Part shown: positions 42,886-48,378 of the stretch, one piece after another
Numbering within the stretch: the stretch's first letter is position 1
How the letters are laid out: the number at the start of each line of letters is the position of its first letter
Assembly: GCA_905480405.1 (NCBI GenBank)
Contig: CAJQQH010000097.1
Coordinates: 1 to 48,378 of the forward strand
Direction: 5' to 3'
Source: an uncultured Polaribacter sp.
GTDB lineage: Bacteria > Bacteroidota > Bacteroidia > Flavobacteriales > Flavobacteriaceae
Length of the DNA: 48,378 nt
Translations under genes and position numbers: made by a program
The notes under the pieces: model-generated
What the model saw: only the letters and a program-made list of their open reading frames with translations
Told to the model about the DNA's origin: nothing
The model's database searches: none

Positions 42886-43668
42886 TTAACATTTTTTGAC
42901 AAATGCTTTTAGAGCAGCAATTAATTCATCTTTGTTTTCAATATGGCTCATGTGTCCATTAGGAAATATAACTAATTCTGAATTTGTTTTTTTAGCTTCA
43001 ATTTTACCAGTTTCAACATCTAAAACAGGATCTTTTTCACCAAGAACAATCAATTTTTTAAAATTGTTTTCAGTTAAAACATTATTTCTATTAGGACGTA
43101 ATCTCATACCTTCTTGACCAGCAATATATCCTTGAATTGGTGTTTTTAAAGCTTCTTGTAGAGCTGCTTTAATTTCGTCTTTAAAAGTGGTTCTACTTTG
43201 TTTACCAAACAAGTTTGAAAATGACATTTGTACTAAGTTTTCAAAATTATTCTGAACCATTTTATTGGCACGAATCCTTCTAATTTTTAGTTCTTCAGAA
43301 TCTTCATAAGAAGTAGAGTTTAGTAAACATAATCCTTTTATTTTCTCCGGATTTTTCTCAGCAAAAGCCAAAGCAACATAACCCCCTAAAGAATGCCCAA
43401 TTAAAATATACTTTCTAATTTTTAGATGTTTTAAAACAACATTAATTGCCTTTGCAAAAAGCTCCATAGAATGCACATAACCCAAGCAATCTGTTTTTCC
43501 ATGACCTAGCAAATCAATGGTTATAATTCTGTTTTTAGAAAGTTCAGGAATAATATTTTTCCACATAGTAGAATTCTCTAAAAACCCGTGAATTAGAACA
43601 ACAGCAGTTCCTTTTCCTTGATCAGAAAAAGAAATGTTTGCATTTTTAAAAGTGATAGATTTTTGCAT
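42886..43668 (-). CDS. Alpha/beta hydrolase
   Basis: A 260-residue cytoplasmic hydrolase. HGFLENSTMW forms the oxyanion hole, GHSLGGYVALAFAEK the nucleophile elbow, GEKDPVLD the acid, and PNGHMSHIENKDEL the catalytic His. The start is ATG 43668 (MQKSITFKNANISFSDQG), since the longer ORF begins at a TTG in the divergent promoter region. Specificity (esterase, C-C hydrolase or other) is not evident. It is divergent from brnQ with a gap of only 44 nt, so their promoters overlap. Confidence 0.88.
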   Translation of the reverse strand: MQKSITFKNANISFSDQGKGTAVVLIHGFLENSTMWKNIIPELSKNRIITIDLLGHGKTDCLGYVHSMELFAKAINVVLKHLKIRKYILIGHSLGGYVALAFAEKNPEKIKGLCLLNSTSYEDSEELKIRRIRANKMVQNNFENLVQMSFSNLFGKQSRTTFKDEIKAALQEALKTPIQGYIAGQEGMRLRPNRNNVLTENNFKKLIVLGEKDPVLDVETGKIEAKKTNSELVIFPNGHMSHIENKDELIAALKAFVKKC

Positions 43669-43712
43669 CACACAAAAATATGTATATTTCGACCACCAAT
43701 ACAAGAATTACC

Positions 43713-44993
43713 ATGAACAAAACAAAAGAAATTTGGATTGCAGGTTTTGCACTTTTTTCACTCTTTTTTGGAGCAGGAAATTTAATTTTACCACCAACTT
43801 TAGGCGTAAAAGCAGGTTTAGATTGGTGGATTGTTGTCCTTGGTTTTGTATTAACAGCAGTAACAATACCAATTTTGGCAATTTTTGCACACGCAAAATT
43901 ACAAGGAACTTTATATGATTTTGGTAAGAAAGTTTCACCCATTTTTAGTACAGTGTATTGTTTTCTTATTTATATAATCGCTATTGCAATTCCATCACCA
44001 AGAACTGCTGCAGTTACACACGAAATGACTGTCGAACCTTTTTTTGAAACAAGTCCGCTTTTAACAAGTGTTGTTTACTTTGTATTGGTGTTTATTTTTG
44101 CTATAAATCGTTCTAGAGTTATTGGTTTAATTGGTAAGTTTTTAACGCCAATTATTGTGTTAATCTTATTGATAATCATCTGTATTGCAACTTTTACTTC
44201 ATCTGGAACTATGAATCCATCAACGTTTACAACACCTTTTGTAGACGGAATTTTAGAAGGCTACCAAACTTTTGATGCTATTGGAGGGGTTGTTGTCGGA
44301 GCTGTAATTATCATTTCATTAAACTATAGTAGCCATACAACTTTCGATGCAAAAAGAAGATTGATAAGAAAAGCTGGTTTAATTGCAGGAACAGGTTTAT
44401 TGTTGATTTATGGTGGTTTAATTTTAAGCGGTTCATTGTTCTCCTCAACATTTGCAGAGGAAGCTTCAAGAACTCAAGTTTTATCAGAATTAAGTACACA
44501 AACTTTGGGTAATTTTGGAACCACTTTTTTAAGCGTTTTGGTTGCTTTGGCATGTTTTACAACAGCGGTTGGTATTGTAACAGGAACAGCAGATTACATA
44601 AAAGGTATTTGCAAAGATTCTAAAATAGCATACATAACTACAGCAGCAGTGGGTTCCATTTTAGGGATTATTGTTGGTAGTTATAATGTTGGTTTTATTA
44701 TAGATGTTGCTGTGCCAGCATTAATGTTTTTATATCCAATAACGATCGTGTTAATTTTACTAAATATTGTGCCAGATAAATATGCTTCTAAACTTGTTTT
44801 TAGAAGTGTAGTTTTAATTACTTTTATTTTTAGTATTACAGACTTTTTAGGGTTTATTATTCCAAGAGAAAGTTTAACAGGGATTAAAAGCATCATTCCA
44901 TTAGCAAAATATAGTTTGGGATGGGTATTACCAGCTTTTATTACTTTTATATTACTAAATCTTGTTTTTGGAGTTAAGTTAAAAAATAAGTAA
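43713..44993 (+). CDS. brnQ: Branched-chain amino acid transporter, LIVCS family (BrnQ)
   Basis: A 426-residue inner-membrane carrier that takes up Leu, Ile and Val with Na+ or H+. It opens with the family signature FALFSLFFGAGNLILPP (helix 1) and has about 12 membrane segments, including PIVLILLIIICIATF and the GGVVVGAVIIISLNYSS region. The ATG at 43713 was chosen over the ORF-track TTG at 43680, because the mature N-terminus NKTKEIWIAGFALF fits the family. Numerous other ORFs in 43634-45034 are shadows of this AT-rich hydrophobic gene. A hairpin terminator follows. Confidence 0.93.
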   Translation: MNKTKEIWIAGFALFSLFFGAGNLILPPTLGVKAGLDWWIVVLGFVLTAVTIPILAIFAHAKLQGTLYDFGKKVSPIFSTVYCFLIYIIAIAIPSPRTAAVTHEMTVEPFFETSPLLTSVVYFVLVFIFAINRSRVIGLIGKFLTPIIVLILLIIICIATFTSSGTMNPSTFTTPFVDGILEGYQTFDAIGGVVVGAVIIISLNYSSHTTFDAKRRLIRKAGLIAGTGLLLIYGGLILSGSLFSSTFAEEASRTQVLSELSTQTLGNFGTTFLSVLVALACFTTAVGIVTGTADYIKGICKDSKIAYITTAAVGSILGIIVGSYNVGFIIDVAVPALMFLYPITIVLILLNIVPDKYASKLVFRSVVLITFIFSITDFLGFIIPRESLTGIKSIIPLAKYSLGWVLPAFITFILLNLVFGVKLKNK

Positions 44994-45022
44994 ACCCTTG
45001 ATTTAGAAAAGTAAATAAAAAC

Positions 45023-45056
45023 AAAAAAGCGCAATTATTAATTTACGCTTTTTTGA
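45023..45056 (+). terminator. Terminator of brnQ
   Basis: AAAAAAGCG/CGCTTTTTT with a partly paired AATT/AATT inner stem and a T run. The following 120 bases to 45182 show no gene. Confidence 0.75.
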
Positions 45057-45182
45057 AAACTTTATGTATAAAAAATTGGGAAATATTTATTTTAAATCTT
45101 CTATATTAGAGATACAGAACAATGATTCAAAATTAGATTAATTTTATAAATTAAAAATTGATGTATGGTAAGAAATCTACTT

Positions 45183-45761
45183 TTAAGGTGTTTTTTTGCG
45201 AATTCTGCTTAAACTTTCTGTAGTAATTCCTAAATAAGATGCAATATGGTAGTTTTTTACATTTTGCACTATGGTAGGATATTTATTAACGAATTGTAAA
45301 TATCTATCTTTTGCAGGTTTTGATAGATTGTCTAAAATTCTTTTTTGAAAACTTGCAAATGCTTTTTCTAATTTCTTTCTAATAAACGTTTCTATGTTTG
45401 GAAAATTAGAATATAATACCTCTGCATTCTCTCTAGAGAGCTTATAAATTACTGCGTCTTTAAGGCACTCAACTCTCAAAATTGATTTATCTGAAGTAAA
45501 CAAAGAAGTGTAGTCACTTATCCACCAATCATTTATAGCAAATTGTATAGTGTGCTCTTTTCCTGAATTATCAATAAAATAAGATCGTAAGCAACCACTA
45601 AGAATATAGTACTGATGGTTTACATATGTATCTGAGTCTATAAGAACATCTCCTTTATTCAGAATAATTTTTTTAAGCAAACGATCAATAAAATCAATTT
45701 CCTTTTGAGAAAAAGAAATATCCCTAAAAATGGTTGATGTTATTGAGTTTTCAATATCCAT
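45183..45761 (-). CDS. Crp/Fnr-family transcriptional regulator
   Basis: A 192-residue protein from ATG 45761 (MDIENSITSTIF). The cyclic-nucleotide-binding-like beta-roll is about residues 15-115 (NKGDVLIDSDTYVNHQYYIL, GKEHTIQFAINDWWISDY), followed by a long helix and a winged helix-turn-helix (NYHIASYLGITTESLSRIRK). The effector-site Arg/Glu pattern of true CRP is not evident. The C-terminus stops right after the recognition helix, as is usual in Bacteroidota versions. It lies downstream of the DUF998 gene on the same strand with a 106-nt gap. Confidence 0.88.
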   Translation of the reverse strand: MDIENSITSTIFRDISFSQKEIDFIDRLLKKIILNKGDVLIDSDTYVNHQYYILSGCLRSYFIDNSGKEHTIQFAINDWWISDYTSLFTSDKSILRVECLKDAVIYKLSRENAEVLYSNFPNIETFIRKKLEKAFASFQKRILDNLSKPAKDRYLQFVNKYPTIVQNVKNYHIASYLGITTESLSRIRKKTP

Positions 45762-45867
45762 TTGGATGAAATGATGGTGCAATTATTTTAATAAATGTTG
45801 CCTTAAAGGTAATAAAAAAGAAATATAAACGTGAAATTTAACAATTATCATTCTTTGATGTAAGTTT

Positions 45868-46497
45868 TTAAAAAGAGTATTTTCTTTTCTTTATTGCAAA
45901 AGCACAAGTAATTATCCAAAGTATAAAAACAGTTTCTATAATTCTTTGATACAAACCTCTAAATTCAGAATTTGGGTTTGAGGATAGTATAAAAACAAAT
46001 ATCATACTTATTGCTCCATAAATTATTCCTTGATTTGATAATCGTTTAAAAGCAGAAGACTTTCTCAATCCTAAACCAATTAAAATGATACTTATTGGCA
46101 CTAATAAATAAGTTAATAATCCTGTTAGATTATGAATTGTTTGAGAAATACTAGGATTAATATTTAGTTTGTTACAACCACTATCACAAGGAAAAAAACC
46201 TGTAATTATTGTTGTAATTCCATAAAAGAAACCTAATCCATAAAAACCAATTTTTGTAAGTTTAGATTGTGGTAATTTTTTAAAAGCAATAAAAGAAAAT
46301 ACAGTTAATAGAATTCCAGAAGGTATATAACCAAAACCTCTTAAAAACACTCCATATTGAGTGTCTATTGCATAAGTTTCACTTATAAACTGACTCAGAA
46401 TACTGTAGTTTTCAATGAGAAACCCTCCAATAATTGAAGTAACAAAAAACAAAAAGACACCAATAATCCCGATATAAAAAGTACTTTTATTGCTCAT
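45868..46497 (-). CDS. DUF998 family membrane protein
   Basis: A 209-residue integral membrane protein with six hydrophobic segments. The DUF998 features are the FGYIPSGILLTVFSF helix and the conserved loop TGFFPCDSGCNK near residues 100-112, then HNLTGLLTYLLVPISIILIGL. The two Cys in the PCDSGC loop are typical of the family. Function is unknown. It may be regulated by, or co-transcribed with, the Crp/Fnr gene that follows. Confidence 0.85.
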   Translation of the reverse strand: MSNKSTFYIGIIGVFLFFVTSIIGGFLIENYSILSQFISETYAIDTQYGVFLRGFGYIPSGILLTVFSFIAFKKLPQSKLTKIGFYGLGFFYGITTIITGFFPCDSGCNKLNINPSISQTIHNLTGLLTYLLVPISIILIGLGLRKSSAFKRLSNQGIIYGAISMIFVFILSSNPNSEFRGLYQRIIETVFILWIITCAFAIKKRKYSF

Positions 46498-46634
46498 TAA
46501 TTTATTGCCTTAAGTTTTAATATCTACAGATAACGAAGTTATTAAAATTTGTGAAGTAACTATTAAAATAAAAAAGAGGCTATTATTTTAATGTTTTTAA
46601 ATTAATTACGACCAACAAAAAAACAAAACCCAAT

Positions 46635-47474
46635 TTGGCAGTTCAAGACATTACAAAACATTCTTTTCAAAATACGTTTTCATTAAGCACGGTTCAGTTT
46701 GATAAAGCGTGTACAATAGATCATAATAAACAAGTAAATGCGTATTCTATTTATTGGATTCAAGAAGGAAGTGGAACCTATAACATAGATTTTGAAAGTT
46801 ATACGTTTGATGATAATGTGTTATTTTTTTTGTCTCCAGGTCAAGTTTTTACTGTAGATTCAGAACAAATAAAAACCGCTTATAAACTTACTTTTGTTAG
46901 AGATTTTTATTGCATACAAACTCACGATAAAGAAGTGGCTTGCAATGGTATTCTATTCAATAATGTTTATGAAACGCCGTTTGTAAAACCTTGTAAAAAA
47001 GATACAGTAAAACTCAATTTTATTTTAGAGAGTTTGATTGAAGAATTTCAACAAAACGAAACTGCACAATATGATATGTTACAATCATATTTAAAACAGT
47101 TTATTATTTCTGCAGTTCGTGTTCAGAAAGAGAATCACGTAATTAAAGAAGATGCAGAAACACGTCTTTTTAAAGATTTTAGTTTGTTGGTAGAGCAGAA
47201 TTTTAAAACGCTTCATTCTGTAACAGATTATGCAAACAGATTAGGAATTTCTCCAAAATCGATTTCTAAACATTTTCAGAAATTAGGGACAAAAACACCT
47301 TCAGATTTTATTAAAAACCGGATTATTTTAGAAGCCAAAAGAATGTTGATTTATACAGATAAATCTGTAAAAGAAATTGCTTTTGATTTGGGTTTTAATG
47401 ATCCTGCATACTTTACACGTTTCTTTACAAAGTCTGTTTTAAAGTCGCCACTACAATTTAAAAAAGAGTATTAA
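46635..47474 (+). CDS. Soluble AraC-family transcriptional regulator
   Basis: A 279-residue regulator with an N-terminal cupin-like ligand domain (YWIQEGSGTYNIDFESYTFD, LFFLSPGQVFTV) and a C-terminal HTH_18 domain (YANRLGISPKSISKHFQKLG, AFDLGFNDPAYFTRFFTKSV, SPLQFKKEY). The start is TTG at 46635, the only candidate that keeps the whole N-terminal domain. No in-frame ATG precedes the cupin fold. It is immediately upstream of a DUF4386 gene (75-nt gap) that it may control. Confidence 0.9.
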   Translation: MAVQDITKHSFQNTFSLSTVQFDKACTIDHNKQVNAYSIYWIQEGSGTYNIDFESYTFDDNVLFFLSPGQVFTVDSEQIKTAYKLTFVRDFYCIQTHDKEVACNGILFNNVYETPFVKPCKKDTVKLNFILESLIEEFQQNETAQYDMLQSYLKQFIISAVRVQKENHVIKEDAETRLFKDFSLLVEQNFKTLHSVTDYANRLGISPKSISKHFQKLGTKTPSDFIKNRIILEAKRMLIYTDKSVKEIAFDLGFNDPAYFTRFFTKSVLKSPLQFKKEY

Positions 47475-47549
47475 GTTCAGTATTAGGCAACTATTTACTT
47501 GTTATTTGCGTCTTTAAAGCATTCAGTTAACCAACTAAACTTATACAAG

Positions 47550-48224
47550 ATGTATTCAAACAAAAAAACAGGTAGAATTTCAGGTGTATTATTACTATTT
47601 ACTTTTATTGCAGGAATTATTACGTTTCAATTTTTGCAAAACCCAGTGCTTTCTTCAAAAGATTTTGCAGTAGCAGCTTTAGAAAATGAGAACAAATTAA
47701 TTTTCTCTACAATATTGGGTACATTTAGTGGAATAACTTCCATAATTGTAGCAATTTTACTTTTACCTATTTTCAAAAAAACACAATTTTATTTAGCTTT
47801 TTTATACTTCGCTTTTTGTCTTATTAATTTTGTAGCAATTATGATTGATAACCATAACGTATTAGAAATGTTGGAGTTTAGTAGAGTTTTTTCAAAAAAC
47901 ACAGATGAAGCTTCTAATTCGCTAAATATTATGAAAACTGTAATTGCTCAAAAACATTTATGGACACATTATTTTTATCTTCTAGTTTCTTGCTTTTCCG
48001 TTTTTGTATTATATTATACATTATTTGTTTCTAAATTAGTGCCAAGAGTTTTATCAGGCTTTGGCCTTTTTGCTGTAGTATTAATGTTTATACAAATAAT
48101 AGCTACAATTTTTAAACAAAGTATTAGTATGGATATGATGCTACCAATAGCATTAATTCAATTAGTTTTTCCTTTCTGGTTAATTTTTAAAGGATTAAAA
48201 TCTCCAAAACTAGAAATTATCTAA
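47550..48224 (+). CDS. DUF4386 family membrane protein
   Basis: A 224-residue integral membrane protein with six helices. It opens with KTGRISGVLLLFTFIAGIIT, typical of DUF4386, and has the LAFLYFAFCLINFVAIMIDN, LWTHYFYLLVSCFSVFVLYY and VPRVLSGFGLFAVVLMFIQI segments. Start ATG 47550 was chosen; the ORF-track TTG at 47499 adds a hydrophilic lead of no family resemblance. Function is unknown; in many genomes it is found next to regulators. Confidence 0.85.
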   Translation: MYSNKKTGRISGVLLLFTFIAGIITFQFLQNPVLSSKDFAVAALENENKLIFSTILGTFSGITSIIVAILLLPIFKKTQFYLAFLYFAFCLINFVAIMIDNHNVLEMLEFSRVFSKNTDEASNSLNIMKTVIAQKHLWTHYFYLLVSCFSVFVLYYTLFVSKLVPRVLSGFGLFAVVLMFIQIIATIFKQSISMDMMLPIALIQLVFPFWLIFKGLKSPKLEII

Positions 48225-48259
48225 AAAATAAAAACCTACAATTTTCTAATTTCATAATA

Positions 48260-48296
48260 AAAAGCCCAACTGAATTTCAGTTGGGCTTTTGTTTTC
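48260..48296 (+). terminator. Terminator of the AraC-DUF4386 operon
   Basis: AAAAGCCCAACTGAA and its complement form a long stem ending in CTTTT-G-TTTT. The last 80 bases of the window show nothing else. Confidence 0.85.
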
Positions 48297-48378
48297 TATG
48301 GATAAATATTGTAAAAAATTAACAAAAAGAGTTTAAAAGATTGGCTGTCCAAACAGAAAGAACTTTTGTCCAATTTTT

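Noticed and set aside
43260-43280. TTGGCACGAATCC, a second sigma-54-like -24 element
   Set aside because: It is inside a hydrolase coding sequence and lacks the -12 TTG at the required spacing.
43634-43942. Overlapping ORFs on both strands at the start of brnQ (43634, 43646, 43708)
   Set aside because: They are shadows of brnQ, which has a clear family signature in its own frame; none shows a domain or a sensible composition.
1-48378. tRNA/rRNA genes, CRISPR arrays, prophage or insertion sequences
   Set aside because: No cloverleaf, rRNA segment, regularly spaced repeat array, integrase or transposase was found by reading both strands; short RNAs outside the recognised families cannot be excluded.

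Overview
The window is about 48.4 kb of AT-rich DNA from a member of the Bacteroidota, almost certainly a marine Flavobacteriaceae (Polaribacter/Tenacibaculum-like). The evidence is TonB-dependent receptors with CarboxypepD_reg domains, a type IX secretion (T9SS) C-terminal sorting domain, SusD-free receptor/hydrolase pairs, SPII lipoproteins, membrane-anchored AraC regulators, the Bacteroidota promoter form (TTG about 20 nt upstream of TAnnTTTG) and no Shine-Dalgarno sequences. I see no tRNA, rRNA, CRISPR, prophage or insertion sequence.

Layout. (1) 1-5030: the start of mutS (cut by the window edge), a SpoU/TrmH RNA methyltransferase, a 44-residue Gly-rich micropeptide missing from the ORF track, a TPR sensor kinase and its response regulator. 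These are followed by a 447-base non-coding stretch with two copies of one promoter/operator module, each leading to a short RNA that ends in an intrinsic terminator. (2) 5029-12083: a housekeeping block on the minus strand (mgtE, rsmA, a DUF4286 protein, a TPR protein, serS, ribF), interrupted by a 47-residue plus-strand gene with a sigma-54-type promoter. (3) 12278-16621: a TonB-dependent receptor with a co-transcribed SGNH hydrolase lipoprotein. (4) 16676-18258: a small lipoprotein and an M43 (pappalysin-like) metalloprotease lipoprotein. (5) 18487-28505: the SUF iron-sulfur cluster locus (A-type carrier, sufB, an MBL-fold lipoprotein, sufC, sufD, then sufS), with a three-gene plus-strand insert (serine hydrolase, membrane AraC regulator, amidohydrolase) between sufD and sufS. 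(6) 28612-34537: a five-gene minus-strand operon of two choice-of-anchor-B propeller proteins, a repeat propeller lipoprotein, an MbnP-like protein and a di-haem MbnH/cytochrome-c-peroxidase-like protein. (7) 34640-48224: thiL, small membrane proteins, an outer-membrane beta-barrel receptor under two tandem membrane-AraC paralogues with an elaborate operator, an alpha/beta hydrolase interrupted by a nonsense codon, a second alpha/beta hydrolase, brnQ, a Crp/Fnr regulator, a DUF998 protein, an AraC regulator and a DUF4386 protein.

Best candidates for something undescribed are four. First, the kinase/regulator cassette with its micropeptide and twin ncRNA modules: CGG half-sites 22 bp apart, then exactly 34 bp to the -7 box, in both copies. 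Second, the secreted MbnP/MbnH/propeller operon, which has no methanobactin genes. Third, the lipoprotein hydrolase whose probable catalytic His is encoded only beyond an in-frame TAG. Fourth, the AraC operator at 39140-39196.

Many starts in the ORF track are TTG codons inside promoters or upstream of the real start. I moved those starts to the first sensible codon and explain why in each entry. All functional calls rest on motif recognition by eye; no database search was run.
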